A DNA stretch of 64,000 bases from Hofstenia miamia (lineage: Eukaryota > Xenacoelomorpha > Acoela): positions 1,310,553 through 1,374,552 of the forward strand of contig SCFE01000119.1 in NCBI GenBank assembly GCA_004352715.1, read 5' to 3'. Below are positions 1-14,194 of this stretch, one piece after another; position 1 is the first letter of the stretch; each line of letters opens with the position of its first letter. The position numbers and the translations under genes were made by a program. The notes under the pieces were generated by a model. It was not told the DNA's origin. It saw only the letters and a list, made by a program, of their open reading frames with translations, and ran no database searches.

Positions 1-3000
1 TGCCAATAAAATGAATACAAGGTACAATTTAAACAATTTGAGTTTGGAAGCTAGAAAGTTGCGTCCCATGTGCCATAGAAAAAGCAAATTTTATAAACTT
101 CATTAAGGTGTATTCCATGACTATCAAAAATAGGTTGACCTAGAAAAATCTTACCATGCAACTTAGTTCTGATTATTTAAATGACCAGTGATGTGTTGGA
201 AATTATTGTGATGCAATTTTTAAGCAATTCAAAATAATTTTATGTACGACGAAATTCTGGAGTCCTTGTTCTTAGTAAGACCATGTAAAATTATTTTCAA
301 TAAGCAAAAATTAACTAGACTTGTGTATGTATAAGAGTTCTGCCAGACAGTTTAGTAACATGGGATTTACTGGTCCCAATTCCATGATTCTGAGACATTG
401 GACCAAAAACTCAATGAGACTAGGATCAAAATTGATTGGACTGGAACCATAAACATAGAGTGTTATTTATTCTTATTCAATAATACAATAGGAAAAGTAG
501 TAAACGTTTTATCATTATTATCTTATCTTTTTGGTTTTTTTTTAATTATACAAATGTTTCAATTCACTACAGCGAATGTTCTTATTACCAATAGAATTTA
601 AGCTATGAGACAAGAAAATGTCTTGGGAATAGGACCAAGAAAAACTTGATCGCTTAAAACCATAGTATGTATGATGGATATTATGCTTTTTCTTTGCCTC
701 TGACCATTATCCTTGGTTTTCATTTCATAAATAGATTATCAGTAAACTGCTATGTCGAAGAATAAATAACCTAAGACTTTGTTTAAGCTGTAATACATTA
801 AGCCATCTATTAATGGCTCTGCGGAACCATTCTCGGTGATTTAATGGCCCTAGTTTCATGAAACTAAATATTTGAACTAACATGAGATTTGAATCAGAAA
901 TGAATCAAGTGGGACAATATATATCAGAATATTAATCCTAATTTTGGACAATATCGACGAACAAATCCACGATATTACCTCCTTTTCTGTTGCACTAAGG
1001 TCTCTTTAACAATTTCTATAGCCTAACTGTCATTATTAATGCTTTGTTAATATTAATTTATAGATAACACATATTTAATGGTGAACATTTAATTTACAAA
1101 TATTTTCTTTTCTGGAAGTACGTAAAGATATTATCTAGAGTTTCTGGAAATTCCGATTTTTCATACAATTTCTCACCATGCCTAGTGCTCAAATTACCAA
1201 TATATCTCAATATCAAGTCTTGCAACCAACCACTATATCCAACTATTTCTTTTTTTAGGTTGAGTAGGCTCCGTTGAAGTGAGCCGTGCGCAAAGTCACA
1301 ACAGGTGATCCAGCAGGATTTTGCAAATTTGTATTATAATTCGTGCATTCTGGATATATAAGAATTCCTGGGTTTATGGCGTTCACAAAGTCCACGTTTT
1401 CAGAAATATTCTGTGTTTAGATGACTACTCTTACGTAGGTCTCCCATAAAGCAGATTTGACTCTATTCAAAAACAAGAAAAAATAATTATTACATTTATG
1501 TGAATATAAAGTTTACAATAGTAATTATTACTTCATATATTTGAAGCAAAAAAGCCGTTGTCTTTATTGTACTTGAACATTGCTGATTTGTTCCTTTCCA
1601 GAAGCCTAATTAGCGACTTGAATGCCTAACAGTTTATAGTCTCCACCATCGACATTCAGCTTAAGGGCAAACAAAGGATTTTGTTTCCAAGTAAATTTTC
1701 CTTTATTGCAGTTTTCTTAGCTTTAAAGGACATTGTCAACTGTACAATTGATGACAGAAAGCGAAGCCAAAAACGAGCAATGAACAACAGATCTTCAAGT
1801 GCTGGATTGCTACTTATTGTTTTGAGTTTGCAGAATTAGGGCTGCCCATGTCCGCTCTGTGCCCGCTTATCTTTTTATGCCCAGTGCTCACCCGCCTGGT
1901 GGAACTGAATGGGCGGAAATGATAAATAATGGCCATCCAATGATAAATAAGCAAAAATGCACAAAGGATTAATGCAACCTATAAAATTTGTTTTTTTATC
2001 AAAGATCAAATCATAAGGTATTTACATTACAATTGCAATTAAATATAATAAGGGATCAGAATAAAAAACAAACAAACTTTCGGGAAGTGCTTAATTTCCT
2101 ATATTAGGCTTCTTAGTAATCATTTCCAAATAGTTCCAGAAAATGGCACATTATTTCTTTGAATTTGAGGTAGGCTATGCAATTTTTTCATTTTATTTTC
2201 AATGTTCTGAGGGTTTTGTGGATGCAGCTATTACTAAGCATTTTATGTTGCCTTCCTTATAAATTTCCATATTAACATTTTTCAACTGTAGATGTTTCTT
2301 AGTAAACCTAGATTTAACAACTCAATATGAAAATTTAGTCCATCATTAAATGTCTAATGATTAGTGTGATGTACTTTATAGTTTTACAAATGATTCACTG
2401 AAAAGATATGTCTAACGCATAACCAGGACAATGCCAGATAATAATGAGTGTTCATATTATATGTCCGTTGATTTAGATGGTCCATGTCCGCCCTTCCTTC
2501 AGTACGCCGGGCATGCTGGCAAAATAGTAGTGCTACTAACAACATGAACTCTGTTTACTTCCCCAGAAGGTGTTTATATCACCTAAGTTTGAATGTGATA
2601 TACCGATAAAATTCCCTTAGCTGTTGTTGAGATTTCCCAGTATATCACAAAACCTATAATTGACTCACATTTTAATGTTGAATGTGAAGATATTTTATTT
2701 TATATTGATTCTATGCAAAAACAGACGTCCACAAAATCAATTAAACACCAAAAACTCTATTCCCATTAAGAAATTTATATAAATGATTAACAATCTTGTA
2801 TCGGTTAGGGGTCTTGGTTTTCCTTTAGAGGCAAAAATTTCAAATTTAATATAAAGCTTCATTATTTTTAAAATCAGTATCATTATAAATTTTGTATATT
2901 AACAGCAAATTTATTCATTGTTTCTTTTATTTAAATGCTAAAGGAAATGATAGTAAACCAAATTGAATGAAGGCATATAATTAAAAACGGAAGCTTGAAT

Positions 3001-6000
3001 AAAAACTCAAAGGAAAAGCTCGCCTAAATATACTGCATTTAAATATATTTAAAAGAAATTATCACTTTTAAAAGTAATTTACTTTGTCAAATTCTACTGT
3101 TCGTAGTGAACCTCATTCTGTGAGTTCGCCAGCCAATCACAATTATTTTTACTCAAATTCAATACTGGCAGAAATGCATCTGTCACAATCATTTAAATCC
3201 AAGAAATGTTATTGATCTCACAGCACTTTCCAAACGCTCAGTAAATATTTGCTGAAGAATTTCTCTCAATTCGCAAAATGATGCTCAGAAATTATCGCAG
3301 TTAAAATATTCATTTCTGCTCACACCTTTCAACGGAAAGCAAGTCAATGATTAAGCGACAATACTGCTTGCTAAATAATACTAATCTTTCCTCTGTAGAA
3401 TTCAAATTTTTTTAGCCATTATTGCAATTTATTTATCAATTTTCGTACAAGGATTTCTGATAAATGAACATTCAATTTGTGCACTTCTTAATGCTCCATT
3501 CTTAATAGAGACCAGTTTTTAGTTTTAAATGCTCTACTGGCTTCAATATGGCTGCATATATTTGTTTTGCAGTTTTTGTAATTCTTGGTTAGCAATGTAT
3601 TGTTGCAGGTGAATCAGGATTGAAACATTAAAATACTTTGAATCATGCTGAAATTTCGTCAAATAACAGAAGTAAATAATATACCATCGAGATATTGCCT
3701 TGACTTAAACCCACATATAAATGTGATTATTTCGTAATTAATATTACGGGACATTCGTAACACACTCTACATATTTTTGATAATGCATTGTTGTAAATTC
3801 TAGACACTTACAACATTGATTTCCAATGAATTTGTTATCTAAAGGCAAGCTTAGATCACTGACTTTTGACATCTGTCAAGAACTACTCGTTCAAAAATCG
3901 ATGGTGTCTACTAGCAATCTACTTGTCTGGAATGTAAAAGATCCATCTACAAAATCTCTATATTTATTTTAAGTATCAACTCGGCATCGACTATTATTTT
4001 GCTATATTACATATATATATATATATATATAAAAGAATCGACAAGTTCTGAATATTGGATTAGCCATTCTAACAAATTATTTGAACCTCTGCATTTAGAT
4101 CCTTTCGGTAACTATTTCTAATTATTGGATATCGATGGCTCATATTCGAGCGGAGAAACATGCTCTTCTTATGAAATATGCAAGATTTTGCCACACTCGT
4201 TAGCGAATTTGGTGCCTTTTTCTTTCACCAGTACATAAATTATGACTTATATAACAAAATTTAAGCGAAACATCTGTGCAAATTTCGCTGATTTGATATT
4301 GAAGCATACCAGATATTTTTAAATGCTTGATCTAATACATTGTGAATAATATATGTTTATCATTGGTCGTTTCCTTTTTTTAACAAATAATCATTCTTCC
4401 TATCTACAAATAACATATTCTATGCGTCTTTAACTTTCGAATGTTTCTATTTTTAAACTAATTAAAACGATTTTCTTTGCTTTAATTGACAACGGACTAA
4501 TATCTTCCCCATGATCCTGTCCAAAATATTATAAAAGTTGGCTTAATCAGTACGCTGAATCACTGAAATAAAAAAGTGGAAAGAAAGAATACTGATATTA
4601 TTTTTCCATAATTATGTTTTTTGACAAGAATGCAGTAGGTATTGCAGGGAAAGAAATATTTTCAAAAAGCTTGACTGAACATTTTTCAGCATTTTAAATT
4701 CATAGAGACAACACGAAAGTGGTTGCTAAAATTTTTAAGAAATATAGTAAGTGCTCTTCGAATTATAATAAGTGTGCAGTGAATTAGTTTCGAAATTTAC
4801 AGCGTAAGAATAATTTTGAGAATTTATTAAAAATGAAAAAAAATTGGAAATTTAACTTCAATAAAAATTATTACAACAGAACGAATTGGAAATATAAGGC
4901 TTTTCAAAAAATTATTCATGAATAGTGCAGATAGACTAATACCGTGGGCATTTTAAGGCAATATAAATAGGGGTTAACTTACCAAAGGATTCATGGTATT
5001 CAATTTTAGCGTATGATATTGATTTTTGTAAAATTCCATATAGTTCAAAATGGAACAAAATGGATTACCTAGTTAAGGCGTCTCTTTAAAATGTTTGTGA
5101 AATCTTCTTTCTAGAACGTAAAATTTCAAATGTTATTATATTCTGATTGTGAGAATACTGATGAATGTGACAAAATTTCAATGAATACTGAACTAAATTT
5201 CTGCACTCAATGATTTTTACATTTTTTGGTTGGCCTTTCAATTTGAATACCTGACCTACTGGCATATGCAGCCTAATCATAGCTCAAATTTCAAATTGTT
5301 ATGCTCTTAAATTAAAGCAATGTTGTGAAAGCAGAATATGTGGCTTACTTTGTAAAATACAACCCTTACCATATACTTCTTGAAATCACAATCCTTTGCA
5401 TAAAAAAAATATTTTAAATACTTTTAGTTGCAATAGATTAAGAACGTCATTGTCATACTGGATTTGCATATTATGTAGATAACAATATATAATTATTTCA
5501 TATAGGTCAAACAGGGAAGGAATAGATGACCAAGCAATTGTCTAAGTAGGTTAATAGGTAATGCCAAAATGTCTGCACCTAAGAGGCAGTATTGGGAATA
5601 CTTCAATAAATTACTATGCAACCACTAAGATGAATTCAAAATTTAAGAAACTGAAGACTTCTTAATGAAACCATGCCTCAGAGTTTGAACAAATTAAATG
5701 AGGGATTTTATTATAATAAACTCCATTAGATTTCCATCTTTTCACAGTGCTCGTTGGTTGTACTCTCAATTTGCAGCAACTACGTTCTACACCTAATTAA
5801 CGCATCCTTTGAGACACAGAGCACTTGAATTCCAATTCTCGTTTAGTAATTATTTTTAATTAATTGCTATATTAGCTCAGCCTTTAAACTTGTTTTTGGG
5901 AAAGCAACAGGGAGATGTTTGGGGAATTTCCTGACGGGAAGTTTTTTCAATTCTTACATTTCCATGTTATATCCTGGTGCGTACATCTTCTCACATGAAG

Positions 6001-6864
6001 TTTTTATAGAATAATTATTAATCGTTCTTCAATAAACATTGGGAGCGGTCTAATCTGAAAATCTCTGTTTTCCAGTCTAATTACCACTAACTAATGCGGG
6101 ATAATGAATGCATTTACATTTCTATGTTGTCTAAATAGGTGCCAGATTAGGCAGCTTTCACTAAATTTTATTTCTTCCACGTTGTAAATGCTAAACTCAA
6201 CAGCGCCTATACGCTGCGCAAATTAGTAATATTAATATTTTATTTAAACTGAAAGAGATTAGATTTTCATGGAATCATACACATACACAATTACGGTAAT
6301 GGGACAGGCATTCCTTCAGCAGAAATTGGATGGTCGTAAGCACTCTTTTAAAGATTTTCACTCTTACAAAGCTGTTGCAAGGTTTTAACACAAAAATTCA
6401 TTTGCAAAATTGAACAAATAATCGCACTGAAAGCGGAATATTTAGGAACAGCCGGCATATTTCTGTGGGAAAGTGGTCGAAAAATTTTCAAGAAAACTTG
6501 TTAGTTACAGGAAAACAATTGAATAAGATCTTAGACTTCAAGTTGGTTATATCTGTATTTATATAAAATACCCTAACTTTGTAAAATATGTTTTTTATTG
6601 TTTAAATTCGAAGTAATTCAAAAACTTCAATTGCTTTCAGATTGGTTGTTAGCTGAATTTAAAAAATACATTGAACAGCACTGTAGACTAAAAAAAGAAG
6701 TGGGGCAAATTTATTCATTTTCATTAAGGTAGAACTGAAGTGCAAATCTATTTATTTCTGTACATTAATAAATGGCTTTCACAAATATGCAGACATGTAT
6801 ATTTAGAACAATAATTATAGCAACACGATGGTATTTAGATATTGCTCATATCTGTATATATATA

Positions 6865-6896
<32 letters not shown>

Positions 6897-7338
6897 CATT
6901 TCCATAAATAGATTTGCCCAACATACAATTCATTAAAATAAAAATTTCAAAAAACCATATGATTGTGTGATATCGCTCCTCTAGTCATTAAAAAATGAAG
7001 GAAAAAATGTCACAAAAAACATCTGAACTGACCTATTTTAACCTTTGTTCTTCATTGATTGCCTTTTTTAGAGAAAAAGCCCACTTACATAATTGATTTA
7101 GATTTAGCATGTTTATGTATACATGCATATATATATATATATATATATATATANNNNNNNNNNNNNNNNNNNNNNNNNNNNNNNNNNNNNNNNNNNNNNN
7201 NNNNNNNNNNNNNNNNNNNNNNNNNNNNNNNNNNNNNNNNNNNNNNNNNNNNNNNNNNNNNNNNNNNNNNNNNNNNNNNNNNNNNNNNNNNNNNNNNNNN
7301 NNNNNNNNNNNNNNNNNNNNNNNNNNNNNNNNNNNNNN

Positions 7339-7377
<39 letters not shown>

Positions 7378-8708
7378 ATTTAAGAACAACTTTTACTTTA
7401 AATATTATAGGGTATTTCTACACGTAACAGATAAATATGAAATACTTAGAACATAAAAAATATTATATTTGGTAGCACTTATAAATGTCGCTTGAACTTG
7501 GAAAACCATTTTTTGTAAAATTGATTTTTTTTAAATTATTTAATCTTTCAAAATTTCTTGAGAGTAGCTTTCATGCATTAAATTTATTGTAGTGAAAGTG
7601 CACAAAAGATCAATATATGTAGACAAATGCAAAATTTTCATAAATTGAAATATTAAAAACCACTAGCAATCTTAAAAAGTAGTGTTAGTACAATGTTAAA
7701 AAATTAGTAGCCCGCATGGACTTTTTTAATTTTGAATCAAAGGCCTAAATATTTATTAATATACAATGTATATTTTAAATAAACAGATTTTCATGCATTG
7801 AATATTCTAGAGAAATTGTATATACTTTAGGAATCCCATTTAATAGAAAAATGTTAGTTATTTTATATTGAAATTCCATATGGCTGTAGGTACAAACAAT
7901 ATTTGAGACTCCCTTGAGATAATTTGAAGGTCGATAGAGATTACCAATGCCCACGTAACACCTTCTTTGACGAATATAACATTCAATGTGCTTTCATGAC
8001 AAATGTCAAGAGCCATCAAATTGAATTGTTGAAGAAGACAATAAAGTTGTTTATCTGTTTATTTAATATTTTCAGATACAGATATAAAATATTTAGTTAT
8101 TGGAGAAAATTGAAAACATTAAGAAAAACTTTTGAAAATGTTATGCTTCCAAGCTTCATTCACACATCGCTGACGTTTAGCATTTGAATTTTATTACTTG
8201 GAAAGACTTTTCTTAGAAGTAATTGTATTGTGCTGCGTTGCAAAGACGTTTACTGTAATTAATGTCGACTACCACGTCCTTGATATGCGTTCTCCTCCCA
8301 ATTGCTCGCACTGCAAAAGGCAAAATAATTATATTTATGCCCATTTTATGACATTCTGTCAATTATGAATAAATTTAATATAAATTTGGATAATTCGATG
8401 AAGAATTTTAAACGAGTTTCTATTTTGTTATAAAATTCTTAGAAGTAGCACGTATGGACGTTGTAGTTGATCATACGAGGTCCTGATGTTAATTTTCTAA
8501 ATCTTAAACTATTGCTAAGATCAAAGAACAAACTAGAAGTGAATGTTTTTGATTCTTTAGTCGTTATTAAGGGAAAAACTTCAACAATGTTCTATTTTTG
8601 GGTCAAAAACTGAACAATAAATAAACTTAGTATTTTATGAATTTGCTTTCAGACACAAAGTCAATAATGTCATTGCAACAAATATCTTTTTTTATCCATG
8701 TTTGAATC
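1..8708. other. gene-poor AT-rich DNA, no supported gene
   Basis: I see no convincing gene on either strand; the open frames are short, low in complexity and match no family I recognise. GC-richer patches at about 1,835-1,920 and 2,460-2,520 share the motif CCATGTCCGC and may be ends of an old non-autonomous transposon, but I could not define boundaries. (TA)n microsatellites occur at about 4,011-4,031, 6,855-6,895 and around the assembly gap near 7.2 kb. Confidence 0.6.
7127..7371. repeat. (TA)n microsatellite holding an assembly gap
   Basis: A TA dinucleotide run enters and leaves a block of 185 N (7,154-7,338). The gap is most likely an unresolved long TA tract. Open frames across it encode only Tyr-Ile repeats and are not genes. 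Confidence 0.9.
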
Positions 8709-8846
8709 CAGTAGCGGGGCAAGTGGGGGCGACAGAGGGCGCCGTTTCTCCCCCTAGGATCAATTTTCAGAAATATCCCCACGAAATTTTACAATTTAAA
8801 CAGTAAAAGTGCTGCCCCCAAACCAAAATTCGTTCCTCAGCCACTG
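8709..8846. mobile_element. short non-autonomous hAT-like element (MITE)
   Basis: A GC-rich island of 138 bp begins CAGTAGCGG and ends CAGCCACTG, so the ends are short inverted repeats of the CAGTGGC type usual for hAT transposons. The flanking octamers TTTGAATC (left) and CTTGAACC (right) match at 6 of 8 positions, both differences being transitions, as expected for an aged 8-bp hAT target duplication. There is no coding capacity. The hAT assignment is inferred from ends plus duplication length. Confidence 0.65.
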
Positions 8847-10333
8847 CTTGAACCTTCTAAATTGAAATCAGAGTTTCCGCGGGGTTTCTTTTTTCAATAA
8901 TTTATTTACTTTTGCTAGTATATGCATTTACGTGAGACATGCCTTCAGGTTAGCAAGAGTAAAACATCGAAAAATGAGGATGACACTTCCTGAAGAATTC
9001 AGGTATTAAATTATACGTAACTGTAAAAAATCATTTTTGTCGAAACAGAGATTACACCTACATATAGGCTCATAAATATGCACAGATTTATGCTATTTTC
9101 GTAAATACAATAATATCATTTGAACTTATGCTAGTCTGTCTTGCTGTGCGCCAAAAAGGACGATATTTCTTACGTAGTCTTATTTAATACAAAATTATAT
9201 TTGCTTGCCAAAATGTAAAGGAAAATATTTTTATAAATAATTTTCTATAAATTTTTCCTATACAGAAAAAGTAAAACCCAATACATTTATGTGAGTGAAC
9301 CTGATTTTGTCGAAATTTAGACAAACTAAGATTCTTAAAGGTTTTTACTTTCTTAGAAAAATATATACTTTCAATATTGGATTATCAAACATTTGACTAG
9401 TAGGCGTCTTGGGAAGAAATTCAAATGAAATATAGGTGTAAAATGTGATTTCGATATTCTAAATATCATTGTTTTTATTATAACCTGTATAAAGCATTCG
9501 CAAATACGTAAATCTATGAAATAGAAATAACTTTAAATTTGAAAAAGTTTGTTTGAGAAGAAATATTTTTATGCAAATGCCAAGTTGAAGTTATGAATTT
9601 TTTTAGTTTTTAGGAAATATTTGAATGCACATAAAAGTAAATATTTTTATATATGTACTTTGTTGCCACTTGCTGATGTAAATGTTTGTAAATGCAATTG
9701 ATTGTAAATTAACTTTATTGAGCAGAAGAAAATGAGAAGAAAGACTTACTTTCTGGAAAAGATGACACCTCCCATTGTTATCAGAAGCAAATTTTAATAA
9801 CGGTTGAAGTACTTTTCATGGAAGTCGACGTGCTAGGAGTGTTTTGGGGGAATATGTGTAGAGGGAGGCTAAACAGTTAGTGGGAAAACTCTATATTTTG
9901 CGCGCTCTTTGCGGGCATTTTATTAGAAAATGGAGGAAGAGATCTAAGAAATAATGAGCAGCAAATACATTTGGTCTCTCTAAAATTAATTCTTTCCAAG
10001 GAATTTGCAATTCATCGAAAATATATTAACAACAAATTACTCCGGCAGTATTCGGAGAACTTCTCACGAAGGTTTTCTTCTTTCGTCAATGGCATCCGGT
10101 TTTCAAATGCCCCTCCGATCAATTAAATCGTGAGATTTAGGTAAGATTTACATTTCCCATTACGACCTTAATTTAATAAAAAACATTAATTACAAAAATA
10201 TCGCACATGCATCAGTTGGCTTAGTATAACCCATTCAAAAGATCATTTGCATCAATTGTCCATCAATTGTCCCCGCTATTGGAAATGTATTGTGCGACGT
10301 ACTAAATGCCATTTTATTAATCGTTCTACGTCG
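8847..10333. other. intergenic, nothing recognised
   Basis: AT-rich sequence without a supported gene, RNA gene or defined repeat. Confidence 0.5.
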
Positions 10334-10520
10334 TTTGGGGTGTTTCTGTAACCCCACAGTCCTTAATTACGTTGCTGAAACACGGGAAATTCCGGTAAAT
10401 CAACAAAAACTTATGACTTTTTATGTCAACCTAAATAGCAGCAATGTTTAGCAGCTTTATTTACAATATTAACTGCATTTCTATGATTATCGTCATATGG
10501 GGTAACTTCGTCACCCCAAG
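10334..10520. mobile_element. fold-back MITE-like element, about 187 bp
   Basis: The left end (about 10,335-10,357) and right end (about 10,495-10,519) each contain TGGGGT and ACCCCA around an 8-9 base spacer, so each end can form its own hairpin. The two ends are also inverted repeats of each other. No clear target duplication was found and no superfamily is assigned. Confidence 0.5.
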
Positions 10521-13217
10521 TTATTTAGTCTAACAAATATTAAGAATACTGTATTATGTCCAATCATTTTATAGCTTAGATTGCATACATGCAACTATCT
10601 TTTCAAATCTCTAATATGTTGCTTGTAAATAGTTGAGGAAGTTGGTAATGAATCTCTTTCAATCATGATTAAAATTCAAGTAATGAAGTTATTTTGATGA
10701 TGGTAGTTCACCTGGATTAGAAAATTTTGAACTCTAATATTGTGCATGAAATATGTTAAATTTTTAACCTGTAACCCGACCTGGCCTGTCTAACAATGAT
10801 CCGTACTCCAAACCAATCAAAGAAGGATTACTAGCATAATACGCGCAAAAACAAGACAAACCAATAAAAAATACACGTATAATTAGAATTTTTAAGATTT
10901 TTAAAGATGGAAGGGTTTGACTTCTTAAATTGTTTCTTAATTCTGTTAGTGTTCTTCCTCTCTAACAATTATCAATGCTCCGCAACCCGATTTGTCTAAG
11001 AGTGCCAAGCAAACCCAGCCGTGCATATTTACGGATTATTGAAATACATGACCAAAATGGATTTGTAAAATCAGTTATTCTTCCAAACAAAAAATAATAA
11101 TTTTGGGTCAATAAAATTATCAATGAAATTGTTATCGCATAATTTGCCTTAAACATTCGCAAGAAAATATTTTTTTTCAAATTAAAAATATCCAAAAAAT
11201 AATTTAAAAAATTTATTTTACGGTTCAAAAATATTCAATAATATATTTTTTCATAAAATATTATTGCAATGCAACTTTAAAATAAATACAATGTCTTAAA
11301 AATTGACAATTTTCATTATTAAAGAATTTCCCCTTCTGAATTAAGAAATATATAACGTTAATAATAATATCTCAGATTGTTCATTATGCTTAGGTTTAAT
11401 CTCGAAGCATTTAAAAAAAATCATATTTAAGGAAAAATGAATTTGATATAAAAAATTTAAAACCAAAAAATTGCAATGCTGAAAAAATATTAATAAATCA
11501 AAATCTAGTACGTCAGGCGTATCTCTTATTATTTTTCAACATGGCAGTCTTCATTTCCTGAGAACATCGTTGTGCACAACTTTTCCATCTATTGCTTATT
11601 AGTGTCATAAGACTGCTGCTCCTCAGCATGCCAGAGTTCGTTGACATTTTTAACAATTATTTCTCTGATATTTTACAAACTTTGCTTCGGATACTTCATG
11701 TATTATTGTAATTTTCTTTGTGAGTATTTCAACATGCCTACAATTCCGAATAATTTCCAGCAAGGTTCATCGGATTTTTCACAATTTAGAGCTTTGCAAT
11801 AAAAAATTTAAAAAACGTATGGTTTGCAGTTTTCCTTTTAAACTGAATCTTTTTTAATATTCTGGTATTTTTTCTAAAGAAACACAAAAATTATTAATAC
11901 ATGAAAATAAGTCTATGCAAAAATATATTTCTAATCTAAAAATTGATATTCAATCAATAAAGTACTAAGAACTTTTAAAGTAATAAAATTATAATTTCCC
12001 TTGGATCACTCACTAACACTAAGTTTAAGTGAAGGACTTGTTTAAGCTTTTAATATGTAAGAAGGCTATACTGAAAGTTTTATTTTTCTACACTTTTATT
12101 TAAAATAAATTATTCAAATTTAAATAACTTTATGCTCAATTTAAAATAAATATCTTACATCGTCATCCTTTTATGTTTTTGCATTTTACATATTTCGGAA
12201 TAGTATTATTACTAGTTGCTAGTAACAGAAAACCTTTACCCGAGCTCGACCCAAAAGCCGCCCACGACTTGGCAATTATGAAAATTGTACATGTAATATT
12301 TTTTTCAGGTATGTAGGGTATTCCCTAAAATGTTAAGCTGCAGGGGCCTCATCATTATCTTTCTGCGTAAAAGTGGAAGTGTTAATTTAAATCGCGACGA
12401 TATTTTCACTTTCGTTTCGCCTTAGCGGGACTCTGACGTTTGTCAATTTTGTGTTTCAATAATCGTACATTAGTGCTAATTAACATATATAATTCCACAT
12501 TTTACATTTTATGAAATATCAAAAATTAATACAACTTCAATCGTCTCAGAACCCTAATATTGGACCTTTCTCAATGCCTTTTCTAAAACGATTAATCATA
12601 ACCACCAGTAGGAGACTACACTAATGCTTCATTTAATAAATTTACGCACATTAATTAGAGGATAATAGTGATATCTTTAGAAATGGCCTGATATTGCAGG
12701 TCAAAATGCTGTCTTCTGTTGTGGTTGATGTTGAGTGAAATATGTGGGGATGAATAATTAAAAATTCAATGTAAGTTCATTTTCACACATAAACATTTAG
12801 ACATAATTTTTAGATTGGTTTTGATTAAAAACTTCATGACAGAATGATTATTTCAAAAAATTTAACGGTTGTATGTGAATTCCCAATGATCTGATCTCAA
12901 GAAGAAGGCAGCGAGAAGAAATATCGAATCAATTTTTATCTGCTCACAAATATGTGTAAAAGAGAAGTTGTGAAAGATGCATATAAATTGTGTTTACTAT
13001 ATATTTGAAAACTGTATTATGTAGTATATTTTTCATTAAATTTTGCACGTTCAGCTTACAATAATCTAAGTGGGGATAACAACTAAGAAATAGTATATTC
13101 ATGAAACTTGCTATATGAAATTCTCGCACTATGTGATTACTAAATCTAATTTATCTACTTAGATTTATAATTACAATTACGGTTAATTAGTATTTCTAAC
13201 ATAGCAGTTTCGTCTTA
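10521..13217. other. intergenic, possible old hAT remnants
   Basis: No supported gene. CCCGA-rich patches near 10,776, 10,981 and 12,241 may be subterminal repeats of a decayed hAT element, but no boundaries or target duplication could be fixed. Confidence 0.4.
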
Positions 13218-14194
13218 CTAGTCATATTTAAATCCATCAAAACAATTTTCCTTCCCCGACGATGAAGTTGAGCTTGCAGTTCCAGGTGAGAAATCTTCAT
13301 AAATGCTTGATCTCACCGACTTCCTTTTTGCAACGTAGTTAACTTCTGGCTCGTTCATGAGAATTTTGTGAAAAACACTTCTGACAATGAGCTGTTTTTC
13401 GTGAATATCCTCGTATAACTTGCTGGACTCTCCAAAGAAAAGTTCAAAACAAGACGAGATAATTTGAAGACGATTCTGATAAAATAGTGGAAGCTGACCG
13501 AGAAGTTCTGCATGAATAGCGTTGAAATTCAAATTTGCTATTTCTGTTTCTTCGTCTAGTTTTTCAGTGGACTGTCCCTTTTGCTTTGCGTTGTTTGCAA
13601 TCCGAATGCTGCGTCGCAAATCTAAGAGCTTCCTTTCACGTTTCTCTATTTTCATCTGCAAGGCTGGAAACTCATCGCAATATTGTATCAAGGATGCCAC
13701 CATATCAGTGTTCATGTCTCTATAAAATTTTACCCAACTTTCTTGAATTTTCGCAATTGATTTTACAAGTTCTTCTTTATCCTCATCTAAAATACAAATA
13801 TTTTAACACTTCAAGTACTCTATTCTCATTTCACCAGAGAGATTACAATAATACTTTCAAAGAAGTTAAGACCAAGCTAATTTTTTTAATTCTGTGTGAA
13901 AATATATATTAAAAATTATATATAATAACCTGGAACATCTCCAAGAAGGAGGTTTAAGTCTTCTGTCAGAACAGTCATGTACTGTCTGTGCGCGTGTCCC
14001 ATATCCCGCATAGCTGCAAGGAAGTTTTTCGATTCATTTAATACGTTGCGAGCAAAATTCATCTGCGAGTTAAACTTTTTAACCAGACAATCAATTCCAA
14101 AATTTTTGTCATCGATGTCAGTTTCATCCTTCAATAGACTTATGCGCAGTTTTTCTGATGTTCTGCCAAAAGTCTTAGATGCAAACTTTCGCAT
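13218..14194 (-). CDS. N-BAR domain protein, amphiphysin/BIN-like, two exons
   Basis: Exon 1 is 14,194-13,930 and exon 2 is 13,786-13,218, joined across a 143-bp GT-AG intron (donor CCAG|GTTATT, acceptor TATTTTAG|ATGAGG). The spliced frame is 834 nt, or 277 aa plus a TAG stop. The product resembles amphiphysin/BIN N-BAR domains, which bind and curve membranes as dimers: a short basic N-terminus (RTSEKLRISLLKDETD near residues 11-26), the long helix with NFARNVLNESKNFLAAMRDM, then QLPLFYQNRLQIISS in the position of the amphiphysin block around LPSLWSRRVGF. There is no SH3 domain; the protein ends in a short Ser-rich tail. It is paralogous to the gene at 48.4-56.1 kb and has the same phase-1 intron position. 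The splice junction restores a continuous BAR frame, so I am confident in the model. The exact membrane target is unknown. Confidence 0.88.

Noticed and set aside
7059-7427. Open frames across the N gap on both strands
   Set aside because: They encode only Tyr-Ile repeats of a TA tract plus N; no gene content.
13535-13912. Plus-strand 125-codon frame
   Set aside because: Antisense to BAR exon 2, with no domain of its own and no ATG-supported coding signal.
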